From the NCBI RefSeq assembly GCF_002201895.1, contig NZ_CP019436.1, forward strand, positions 137,456 through 201,455: a DNA stretch of 64,000 nucleotides, written 5' to 3'. Below are positions 17,855-25,948 of the stretch, piece by piece (position 1 is the first letter of the stretch; every line of letters starts with the position of its first letter). The notes beneath the pieces are model-generated. The model saw only the letters and a program-made list of their open reading frames with translations. It did not search any database and was not told the origin of the DNA. A program made the position numbers and the translations under genes. Origin of the DNA: Methanopyrus sp. SNP6. GTDB lineage: Archaea; JAADCQ01; Methanopyri; Methanopyrales; Methanopyraceae.

Positions 17855-19156
17855 ATGGCGAGGAAAGTAATCAGGGACGTGGTTTGTCCGTTCTGTGGTA
17901 CGTTGTGTGATGATTTGGAGGTGGTCGTGGAGGACGGTGAGATCGTGGAGGTTCGGCATGCTTGTAGGATTGGTGCTGCGAAGTTCTTGAGTGCGCAGGA
18001 GGAGCATCGTCATACGGAACCGATGATCAGGGAGAATGGAGAGTGGAAGAAGATTGACTACGAGGATGCTGCGGAAGAAGCGGCTAGGATACTCGTTGAG
18101 GCTAAGTTACCGATCCTGTACGGTTGGTCCGCGACGTTGGTAGAGGCACAGGAGAAGGGTGTTGAACTAGCAGAACTAGTCGGTGGCGTCATCGACAACA
18201 CGGCCTCAGTGTGACACGGTCCTTCGGTGTTGGGGTTGCAGGATGTTGGTGTTCCGGGGTGTACGTTGGGTGAGGTGAAGAACAGGGCTGATACGGTGAT
18301 TTACTGGGGTTGTAATCCGATGCATGCTCATCCGCGGCATATGAGTCGGTATCCAGTGTTTGCTAGGGGTTATTTCAGGCCGAAGGGTCGTGGGGATCGT
18401 ACTGTGATCGTCGTTGACCCGCGGAGGACTGCCACGTCTAGACTGGCTGACGTTTACATACAAGTCAAGCCGAACGAGGATTACGAGTTAATCAGCGCGC
18501 TTCGAATGGCTGTTCATGGGCTTGAAATCGAGCGTGAGAAAGTGGCTGGAGTACCGGTAGAACTAGTCTACGAGGTCGCTGACTTGCTCAAGGAGGCTAG
18601 CTTTGGTACACTATTCTGGGGAATGGGTTTGACAATGTCTCGCGGTAGGCATCGGAACATTGATAATGCAATCTGCCTAATCAGGGATTTGAACGAGTAC
18701 TCGAAGTGGACTCTAATCATGATGCGAGGTCATTACAATGTGACTGGGTTCAATGAAGTACTAGCATGGACGACGGGATACCCGTACGCTGTAGACTTCA
18801 CTAGAGGATACCCGCGGTATAACCCGGGTGAAACGAGTACTGTAGACTTACTAATCAGAGGAGAAGCCGACGCGATGATGGTCATCGCAAGCGACCCAGG
18901 CGCACACTTCCCACAAAAAGCAGTAGAACACATGGCTAGAATACCACTCGTATGCATCGACCCACACTGGACGCCAACAGCAGAACTCTCAGACTTATAC
19001 ATACCAGTAGCCATCGCGGGCATAGAATGGGAAGGAACCGCCTACAGAATGGACGCAGTACCAATCAGAATGAAGAAAATAACCGAACCACCAGAACAAA
19101 TACCCAACGACAAACAAATCCTACAAATGATAATAGAGAAAATAGAGGAGATGTAA
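17855..19156 (+). CDS. fwdB: Formylmethanofuran dehydrogenase subunit B, selenocysteine-containing
   Basis: The catalytic subunit (433 residues) that reduces CO2 to formate inside the Fwd complex. The N-terminal [4Fe-4S] motif is CPFCGTLC at 11-18 with Cys37. A UGA at 18212-18214 (residue 120) interrupts the frame exactly where Cys-containing relatives have VCHGPS, and the frame continues as HGPSVLGLQ. The residue is therefore selenocysteine, ligating the metal. M. kandleri is known to have such a Sec-containing Fwd. A SECIS-like hairpin follows the stop. Third codon positions shift from G/T-rich at the 5' end to A/C-rich at the 3' end, unlike neighbouring genes. The start ATG 17855 follows GGGGGTGA. 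Confidence 0.93.
18212..18214 (+). other. Selenocysteine UGA codon in fwdB
   Basis: An in-frame TGA sits between GCC TCA GTG and CAC GGT CCT TCG. The frame on both sides matches FwdB without a gap, so this is recoding, not termination. Confidence 0.92.
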
Positions 19157-19238
19157 GCCCGGGCCGCCCCACGGGGCGAACCCCGTCCCCGGGGAGCCCC
19201 GTGGGGTGAAGCGGGGGCAAGTCCCCCGCGGCCCGGGC
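19157..19238 (+). promoter_or_regulatory. SECIS element inside a larger three-way RNA structure
   Basis: Directly after the fwdB stop there is a hairpin at 19167-19206: an 11-bp stem (CCCCACGGGGC with GCCCCGTGGGG), then GAA on the 5' side opposite a single A, a short C4/G4 stem and an apical loop. This is the archaeal SECIS layout. A second hairpin follows at 19211-19229 (GCGGGGG-CAAGT-CCCCCGC). Both are enclosed by an outer stem of 9-11 bp (19157-19167 with 19228-19238). Archaeal SECIS elements normally sit in the 3' UTR, as here. Confidence 0.8.
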
Positions 19239-19271
19239 CCTTCCACCTCGTATTCCTTGGGGTGAGTCCGT

Positions 19272-19583
19272 ATGGAATACCGATGCCCGTACTGCGGCTC
19301 ACATTCCTGCGTGAACGAATCCGTTCTATCGTTATTCTTCCGAGCGTCCGAACGTGTCGCGAGGTACATGGTTGAGGAGCGAGACGACGTGGATGAAGAT
19401 CCAAACTTCCGTCCCTCGTTCGGTGAAGTTGGGGTCTGTAAGGAGACTTCCAAGCGTATATGGACGTGTCCGTACTGTCACTCCCTCACCCCGGAGCTAG
19501 AATCAGATGGGATGACAGCACGATGTCCCGAATGCGGGCGGGAGGCCAACGTGGCGCCTTCCCGCCGTAAGATCGTGTGTTAA
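19272..19583 (+). CDS. Multi-CxxC zinc-ribbon protein in the fwd operon
   Basis: A 103-residue protein with three CxxC motifs, CPYCGS at the N-terminus, then CPYCHS and CPECGR, plus single Cys residues including a C-terminal one. These suggest two zinc ribbons. I do not recognise the family. Its position between fwdB and fwdA, after the SECIS region, suggests a regulatory or assembly role, but nothing in the sequence proves this. Confidence 0.65.
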   Translation: MEYRCPYCGSHSCVNESVLSLFFRASERVARYMVEERDDVDEDPNFRPSFGEVGVCKETSKRIWTCPYCHSLTPELESDGMTARCPECGREANVAPSRRKIVC

Positions 19584-19610
19584 ACTCCGTACGGGGTTGG
19601 GGGGATCCGA

Positions 19611-21356
19611 TTGGCTAAGGAGCTCCTGATTAAGAACGCGTGCGTGTACGACCCTTTTAACGGGATCGAGGGCGAGGTCATGGATATAGGTGTCAAGGAT
19701 GGCAAGATAGTCGATCCGTCGGAAGTAGACGAATCCAAAGCGAAGGTCATCGACGCTGAAGGTCGTCTGACCATGGCCGGAGGCGTCGACATACACTCCC
19801 ACGTGGCCGGCCCTAAAGTCAACGTGGGTCGTATATTTAGACCGGAGGACAGCCGTCGCCTGCAGATAGCAACCAAGAAACTTGGAACACGCTCCGGTAC
19901 GGGCTTTTCGGTTCCGTCGACCACGATCACGGGATATTTGTACGCTCAGATGGGATACACCACCGTGATGGAGGCTGCCACTCCGCCGCTACTGACCAGG
20001 CACACCCACGAGGAGATTAAGGACACCCCGATCCTGGACGAAGGCGCGTACACACTGATGGCTAATAACTGGATCCTATACGAGTACATCAAGGAGGGTG
20101 AGCTGGAGAAGGCAGCCGCGTACGCCGCCTGGCTACTCCGAGCGACTAAAGGTTTCGTGATTAAGATGGTGAACCCCGGAGGTACCGAGGCTTGGGGATG
20201 GGGCGAGAACGTCCATAGCCTGGACGATCCAGTACCATACTTCGAGATCACCCCGGCCGAAATCTACGAGAACTACGTAAAGATCAACGAGATGCTAGGT
20301 TTACCACACTCGATACACATCCATCCGAACCTGCTCGGCGAGCCCGGTAACTACGGGATAACGACGGACAGCTGGGACGTAATCAAGAATACGGGTGTAG
20401 AACCGAACCCCGAAATAGGTGAGCGTGAGCAGATCGCACACAACACACACGTACAGTTTCATTCGTACGGCGGTGATTCGTGGCCCACTTTCGAGTCGAA
20501 GGCAGATGAAATCGCGAAGTACCTGAACAAGAACGACCATATGACGGTCGACCTGGGCGCGGTCACCCTGGACGAGACCACGACTATGACCGCAGACGGT
20601 CCGCTCGAATGGGAGCTACATGAGCTGACAGGCTTCAAGTGGGCAAACTACGACGTCGAGCTCGAGACGGGATCGGGCGTTGTACCGTTCATCTACAGCC
20701 CGAAGAACCCCGTGCACTCGGTTCAGTGGGCTATCGGTTTGGAGATCGCACTACTAACCGAGAATCCATGGCAAGTCGTGATCTCGACGGACCACCCGAA
20801 CGCTGGTCCGTTCATCCGGTACCCGAGGATCATCGCGTGGCTGATGAGTGAACCGTACCGTGAGGAGTGGATCGAGAACATGCACCCGTGGGTGGGTCAG
20901 CGCGCAGCGATCGCGACCATCGACCGCGAGTACACATGGACCGATATCGCGATCACGACCCGAGCCGCCCCAGCGAAGATGTTGGGTCTCTCGGACCGTA
21001 TCGGACACCTTGGTGAGGGAGCTTACGCGCACATCGCCATTTACGACATCAAACCCGACGAGGTGGATCCTTCTCGGGACTATGAGGAAGTGGAGAGGGC
21101 GTTCGAACAGGCGTGGCTCGTGGTGAAGGATGGGAAGATAGTAGTTCAGGAAGGTATGGTGGTGAACGAGCCCGTCGGGCGTACTTACTGGGTCGATGTT
21201 AAGGTCCCGGAGGATCTGCTCGAAGAAGTCAAGGAGGATCTCAAGACGAAGTTTCGGAAGTATTACTCGGTCAATATGGGTAGCTATGAGGTTCAGGACG
21301 TGTACATACCGAAGGAGGAGCGAATTGAAATCGACGCCCGCGATCGCCTCTCGTAA
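19611..21356 (+). CDS. fwdA: Formylmethanofuran dehydrogenase subunit A
   Basis: A 581-residue amidohydrolase-superfamily subunit that condenses formate made by FwdB with methanofuran at a binuclear zinc site. The metal-binding GGVDIHSHVAGPK motif is near residue 60, ATKGFVIKMVNPGG carries the likely bridging lysine, HNTHVQFHSYGGDSWP supplies histidines, and STDHPNAGPF supplies the catalytic Asp. TTG 19611 follows GGGGGGATC. Confidence 0.94.
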   Translation: MAKELLIKNACVYDPFNGIEGEVMDIGVKDGKIVDPSEVDESKAKVIDAEGRLTMAGGVDIHSHVAGPKVNVGRIFRPEDSRRLQIATKKLGTRSGTGFSVPSTTITGYLYAQMGYTTVMEAATPPLLTRHTHEEIKDTPILDEGAYTLMANNWILYEYIKEGELEKAAAYAAWLLRATKGFVIKMVNPGGTEAWGWGENVHSLDDPVPYFEITPAEIYENYVKINEMLGLPHSIHIHPNLLGEPGNYGITTDSWDVIKNTGVEPNPEIGEREQIAHNTHVQFHSYGGDSWPTFESKADEIAKYLNKNDHMTVDLGAVTLDETTTMTADGPLEWELHELTGFKWANYDVELETGSGVVPFIYSPKNPVHSVQWAIGLEIALLTENPWQVVISTDHPNAGPFIRYPRIIAWLMSEPYREEWIENMHPWVGQRAAIATIDREYTWTDIAITTRAAPAKMLGLSDRIGHLGEGAYAHIAIYDIKPDEVDPSRDYEEVERAFEQAWLVVKDGKIVVQEGMVVNEPVGRTYWVDVKVPEDLLEEVKEDLKTKFRKYYSVNMGSYEVQDVYIPKEERIEIDARDRLS

Positions 21357-21383
21357 ATATTATTTTCCTTGGGGGTACCCCTG

Positions 21384-22181
21384 TTGAAGGAGGTCGTGCT
21401 GACGCCGAAAGGAGAACCGGACGTACCAATCGAGGCCGAGGTTATATGTACGGACGAGTTCGCGGGTAAGTCCGAGGACGAGATCGCAGCGCTGAAGATA
21501 TACGAAGGTAACTCGACCGTCGAGCTCGGCGAGTACTTCGACGTGGAGGGGAATGCGGGCGACTCGCCTGAGAACACCAGGATCGTGATCGAAGGAGACG
21601 TACCCTGGGTTAAGTTGATAGGGTACAGGATGAGCGCCGGCGAGATTCTAGTTAAGGGAGATATCGGACGGCACGCGGGTGCCGAGATGAAAGGAGGTAA
21701 GCTGGTCGTGGAGGGGGATGCCGACGACTGGCTCGGTCGGGAGATGAAGGGCGGGGAGATCACGGTGTACGGAAACGCTGGGAACTACGTGGGTTCCTCG
21801 TATCGAGGTGAGTGGCGTGGGATGAGCGGTGGCTGTATCCTAGTGAAAGGGGACGTTGGCGACGAGATCGGAGAGTGGATGTCTGACGGGAAAATCATCG
21901 TGGAGGGCGACGCAGGCATAATGATAGGAATCCACATGCAGGGAGGTACCATCATCGTGAGAGGAGACGTCGGAGCGCGTCCCGGCGCCCAGATGGAGGG
22001 AGGGACCGTCGTCGTCTGCGGCCGCGCCGAGGACGTACTGCCCAGCTTCCGATACGAAGGACTCCGAGAAGATCCGATGGGGGAAACCGGAACCTTCCAT
22101 CTCTTCACGGGCGATTACGCGAACGGACCTAAGGTCGAGGGTGAACTGTACTTAAACGCAACGCTCAACGAGGTACCGTGA
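21384..22181 (+). CDS. fwdC: Formylmethanofuran dehydrogenase subunit C
   Basis: A 265-residue right-handed beta-helix subunit related to the C-terminal domain of glutamate synthase. It shows repeated G-x-x-G-x-x-x-G steps such as GDIGRHAGAEMKGG, GDADDWLGREMKGG and GDVGDEIGEWMSDG. It holds FwdA and FwdB together and closes the formate tunnel. TTG 21384 follows GGGGGT by 7 bases. Confidence 0.93.
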   Translation: MKEVVLTPKGEPDVPIEAEVICTDEFAGKSEDEIAALKIYEGNSTVELGEYFDVEGNAGDSPENTRIVIEGDVPWVKLIGYRMSAGEILVKGDIGRHAGAEMKGGKLVVEGDADDWLGREMKGGEITVYGNAGNYVGSSYRGEWRGMSGGCILVKGDVGDEIGEWMSDGKIIVEGDAGIMIGIHMQGGTIIVRGDVGARPGAQMEGGTVVVCGRAEDVLPSFRYEGLREDPMGETGTFHLFTGDYANGPKVEGELYLNATLNEVP

Positions 22182-22543
22182 GCTCCGCCCCCACGACCTG
22201 TATCGTTATTTCCCCCTTAACGAACCCCCCGGGGATCGTCGACGTGAAGACGCTCCGAATGTCCCCCGAAGAGTTACTGAGGTACTTCCGAGAGAAGGTA
22301 GAAGAAGGGGATCAGTTAGAGCTCAACTACGCGTTCGTGCACGTACCCGGTGAAGTTGTTAAAATCACCAGGTACCGCCTCCATCTGTACGTCGAGTCCG
22401 AGGTAGCACCAGGAATTCGGCGCTACGACCTGGAAGATATATGCTCGATGATGCTGGAGGTAGTTCACAAGCCTAAGGCTGGGGAACCCGTCAAGATAGT
22501 CGTCGAGGGGACCGACGAGAGTCCGAGTATGAACATACTGTAA
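22178..22543 (+). CDS. Unknown protein at the end of the fwd operon
   Basis: A 121-residue protein starting at GTG 22178, overlapping the fwdC stop by 4 bases (GTGA), so it is probably co-translated. The middle (MSPEELLRYFREKVEEGDQL, then FVHVPGEVVKITRYRLHLYV) has no motif I know. The tight coupling suggests a role in Fwd assembly or regulation; this is inference. Confidence 0.6.
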   Translation: MSSAPTTCIVISPLTNPPGIVDVKTLRMSPEELLRYFREKVEEGDQLELNYAFVHVPGEVVKITRYRLHLYVESEVAPGIRRYDLEDICSMMLEVVHKPKAGEPVKIVVEGTDESPSMNIL

Positions 22544-22600
22544 TTCCCACGTGGCAGCCGTGTGTACTAGTCCTCAACACCGGAAATGTTAAGCTAAAGT

Positions 22601-22610
22601 TAAAATATAT
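22601..22610 (+). promoter_or_regulatory. TATA box of the surface-protein gene
   Basis: TAAAATATAT lies 31 bases before TTG 22641 within an AT-rich patch, giving a very short leader. Confidence 0.65.
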
Positions 22611-22640
22611 CAACTAAGGTTGTGTTGAAGGGCACACCAG

Positions 22641-24392
22641 TTGAGGAGAACTACCGCGCTACTGGCCCTGCTAGCGGCGCTCGTAGGACAAGCATCGGCT
22701 GTTTCTGTGAGTCCTCAGCTTACCCTCGACACGGAGATGAAATGGGATCAGCAACAGGGCAGGTACGTGGACTCCGACGTGGCCGCCAGGGACGGTTACT
22801 ACTACCAAGTCAAAGGGCCGGCCGTGGCAGTGGATAGTGCCGGTACGGTACTAGTAGCTTGGGAGGAATGGTCCGAGAACGGCAACGTGGTCGGTAAGAT
22901 CGGCTTGAGAACTCCATCGGGTAGTGCTGCTTATGTGACCCCGGAATCCGGCCACGTCGATTTCGCACCGGCTCTTGTGAGCTACGGTCATGGTAAGTTC
23001 CTCCTGGCCGTGACGGAGGTGCCGCAGGACAACTTAGCCACTCAGGATTACGGCGAGCTTCTGGTGTACAATGTCAGTGTCTCTGGTGATCAGATTTCGA
23101 TGGATTCCCAACCGGTCCAAGTGGACGGGAACGCCGCGTATCCGCACATGGTATACCTCGGATCGGACAATGATGGTAACGAGTATGTGGCGATCGTGTA
23201 CGAGAAGTGGAACGGTGGGAGTGGTAACGTCGTTCTACAGGTGCTCAAGATATACACGAACGGGAACATCACCCCGGTCTTGGGTCAGCCGCTAGTCATC
23301 GCGGAAGGAGTGTGCAAGGACTACGTCAAGGACGGCGTTCACTATTTCGGACACGCCAGACCCGTAGCATCGGTGTACCAACAGGGCGGCTCTAAGTACC
23401 TCGTGGTGGTACTGACGGACTACTCGCAAGCGAGCCCCAACGTGACCAGCTGGGGCTTCTATGGCGAGTGGAAGGGGTGCAAAGTGAAGGCGTACGTGGT
23501 GGATCTTCCAGCCGATCTATCGACGATCGGTGAATTGAACCAGGAGGACGTTCACGAGGTACAAGGATCACTATCGACCTCCGATAACACCAACGAGTGC
23601 CCGTGGGTGTGCGACAACGTGGTAGTGTACCGGGTCGGATCGCTCTGGGGAGGGATGTCGGGAGACACCACAATCCCGGACATCAACGCCGCGCTGATAG
23701 TGAATTCAGGTGATGGGAACTGGACGTTCTCGTCGGACACCACGATCTACCGCCGTATCTACACGCAGACGGGCCCCACAGTAGCCAAGGTTTACACGGA
23801 CAACGGCACGTCGTACTACTTATCGGTGTTCGCGGATAACAGTGGCGGTTTTGGTAGGGAACGATTGGCGGGCGTCCTGTTCCGTGTCAAAGATGGCAAG
23901 ATCCAGGTGATCGCGCAGTACGACCTCACTGGGTTCGGTAGTGGGTATTATTACTACTGTCCGGCCTTAGCCACGGTCAATAGCGAGTACAAGAACGCCG
24001 AGTTGGTCGTAGCCTGCTACAAGGGTGACAGTGGGAGCCGCGGCCATAGTATCGGCGACGCCGTCATACTGACGGTAGGCATCGGTGATCCCGTCGACGA
24101 GTTCATGTCGTCGGCCGCCGAGCTGCTCAACAACCTGACTGGTACCATGGATGTCGTGAACAACGCGATTTTCAACAGCTACTCAGGGCTCAAGAAGAAG
24201 GTCTCCGACCTGGAGAAGAAGGCGAACGAGCTGATACAGACCGCTCAGGAGTTGAAGCATACTGTAGAGAATCTCGAAGGACGCGTGAAGAAGCTGGAGC
24301 AGAAGCTCGAGCGTAGGAAGGTCGCGATATCACCGATGGCGGTATTGGCGGCGATACTGACACTGGCGGCGTACAGGAGGTATAGCCGGTAA
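22641..24392 (+). CDS. Exported surface protein with C-terminal coiled coil and membrane anchor
   Basis: A 583-residue protein. A signal peptide (TTALLALLAALVGQASA) is followed by a large beta-rich ectodomain with repeated segments such as VLVAWEEWSEN, FLLAVTEVP, YVAIVYEKW and YLVVVLTDY. These hint at a beta-propeller. Residues ~505-560 form a coiled coil (KKKVSDLEKKANELIQTAQE), then a C-terminal hydrophobic span (SPMAVLAAILTLAAY) ends in a short basic tail. It is therefore stalked and anchored outside the membrane. Function unknown; a cell-surface adhesin or sensor is possible. Confidence 0.7.
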   Translation: MRRTTALLALLAALVGQASAVSVSPQLTLDTEMKWDQQQGRYVDSDVAARDGYYYQVKGPAVAVDSAGTVLVAWEEWSENGNVVGKIGLRTPSGSAAYVTPESGHVDFAPALVSYGHGKFLLAVTEVPQDNLATQDYGELLVYNVSVSGDQISMDSQPVQVDGNAAYPHMVYLGSDNDGNEYVAIVYEKWNGGSGNVVLQVLKIYTNGNITPVLGQPLVIAEGVCKDYVKDGVHYFGHARPVASVYQQGGSKYLVVVLTDYSQASPNVTSWGFYGEWKGCKVKAYVVDLPADLSTIGELNQEDVHEVQGSLSTSDNTNECPWVCDNVVVYRVGSLWGGMSGDTTIPDINAALIVNSGDGNWTFSSDTTIYRRIYTQTGPTVAKVYTDNGTSYYLSVFADNSGGFGRERLAGVLFRVKDGKIQVIAQYDLTGFGSGYYYYCPALATVNSEYKNAELVVACYKGDSGSRGHSIGDAVILTVGIGDPVDEFMSSAAELLNNLTGTMDVVNNAIFNSYSGLKKKVSDLEKKANELIQTAQELKHTVENLEGRVKKLEQKLERRKVAISPMAVLAAILTLAAYRRYSR

Positions 24393-25868
24393 CAGAACCG
24401 GCAAACCCTTCCTTGACCCCTCTCTCCTGTTCGTTTCCATCCCTCCTGACACGGTCTCACTCCTGGACACTTCGCTCCCGCTCGGTTTCGTTATTTTCCC
24501 GTAAAACAGCTCCGGGTTCAGGTAAGCCTCGAGTGCCCGCATAGCGTAGGCCGTAGCCCATATCGACGCCGGTTCGTAGCTAGCTCCACTATCAGTTGAC
24601 ATCACATTCCGGGCCGGCCACGGCCAAGCTCCGTACCACTCCGGGTGTTCGGTCCCTCGGTACTGCTGGGATACGAGCCACTCGACGGTGGCGTGAATGT
24701 TGTACTTCGGATCCGTCACGAGGTCCCGGAGCTTGCGTCTGCCCACCGGCGTGCAGATTTCCGCGTCCGTCGCGACGTCGAACCACAGAGCCTTCAGCAG
24801 TGCCAAACTCAGGACGTTCCCTGTAACGGTCGTCTCCGGCGATCCCTGCGCCTCTAGGTAAGCCGAGGAGTACGCCCACGCGGGACCTCGACCGTGATTT
24901 CCAACTACCCACGCTATCCCGGACTTCTCGCTGTTGAAGAGCCACTCGATACCATTGCGGATGGCATTTAGGATCCGATCGCGGTCCACGTGGAGTCCGA
25001 GCCTGTCCGCTTTCAGGTAGACGTCGATCAGCGTCGAGAGGATGTACGCCTGAGTGTCGGCCGAGTATTCCTGACACATCAGCCCGGAGTACCAAGACCC
25101 GTCGGGGTTTTGACTCTCCAGCATCCAGGAGACTCCCCGCTCGATGGCGCTTTTGATCCGCTCCACCGCACGGTCGTCGAGGCTCAGCAGATCCCGGTGT
25201 TCCAACGCCATCAACAACGCCGCGACCGCCGCACGAGTGTGCCACGGAGACCCCTCCCGTGATTCCTCTTTCTTCCTGCTCCAGCTACCATCCCCAAGTT
25301 GTTGGTCCAGAAGCCAGGTCAGTCCCCTGCGTACGGCGCTCACTAGCTCGCACTCCACACCCGAATCGTGTCGCCGCTCGATCTCATGGATCAGCAGCAT
25401 GACCGCCGCCGCAGTGTCGCTAGTTTGACTACCCGAGTGGGTTATACCCCGATACGTCCATGCCTGCCCCCAACCACCGTCCTCGTTCTGGTTGTCTAGT
25501 ACCCATCTGACGGCCTCCTCGGAAGCCTTAGGCCACTCCGATATCGGCGTCATCGCCGGCACACCGGCAGGTACCCTGTCGGCTAGTAATCCAGCGCGCT
25601 CAGCGCTCTCCAGCGTGGGATACGCCAGTGAGATCGCCTTCAGCTCGTATCCGAACGTCATCTGAGGGTTCCACAAGTGGATCGAAGCCAAGTAGGGACC
25701 GCCACGATCCGCGGTGATGAACCACCATACGGTGCCCGCTTTCACGGCGTCCGTACACTCCGTTTGGAGCTCCTTATACGGCTCCGCATTCCTCCAGTCC
25801 AGCGCTGTCGTCGGTGCGGCGGTTACCAGAACGGCTATCGCGGCAGCGAGGACGCACACCGCACCCAC
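24330..25868 (-). CDS. Exported alpha/alpha-toroid (squalene-cyclase-like repeat) protein
   Basis: A 512-residue protein with a signal peptide (AAAIAVLVTAAPTTA). It has several QW-like repeats: VLDNQNEDGGWGQ, LLDQQLGDGSWS and MLESQNPDGSWYS. These are the structural repeats of prenyltransferase/squalene-cyclase toroids. I do not see a DxDD catalytic motif, so an exported binding or scaffold role is likelier than terpene cyclisation. The C-terminal basic tail overlaps the preceding surface-protein gene convergently by 63 bases. It is divergent from the CobN-like gene, and the two may act together outside the cell. Confidence 0.7.
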   Translation of the reverse strand: MGAVCVLAAAIAVLVTAAPTTALDWRNAEPYKELQTECTDAVKAGTVWWFITADRGGPYLASIHLWNPQMTFGYELKAISLAYPTLESAERAGLLADRVPAGVPAMTPISEWPKASEEAVRWVLDNQNEDGGWGQAWTYRGITHSGSQTSDTAAAVMLLIHEIERRHDSGVECELVSAVRRGLTWLLDQQLGDGSWSRKKEESREGSPWHTRAAVAALLMALEHRDLLSLDDRAVERIKSAIERGVSWMLESQNPDGSWYSGLMCQEYSADTQAYILSTLIDVYLKADRLGLHVDRDRILNAIRNGIEWLFNSEKSGIAWVVGNHGRGPAWAYSSAYLEAQGSPETTVTGNVLSLALLKALWFDVATDAEICTPVGRRKLRDLVTDPKYNIHATVEWLVSQQYRGTEHPEWYGAWPWPARNVMSTDSGASYEPASIWATAYAMRALEAYLNPELFYGKITKPSGSEVSRSETVSGGMETNRREGSRKGLPVLLPAIPPVRRQCQYRRQYRHR

Positions 25869-25894
25869 CCCTAACTACAACGTATGGTAGGAGT

Positions 25895-25914
25895 AAGAAA
25901 TAAAAATTTAGTAA
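25895..25914. promoter_or_regulatory. AT-rich divergent promoter region
   Basis: AAGAAATAAAAATTTAGTAA is the only AT-rich block between the toroid gene (minus) and the CobN-like gene (plus). It can serve as TATA for both. Confidence 0.5.
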
Positions 25915-25948
25915 TCACGCGACGGCTCGGTGGGGGTCCGCACGCCCT

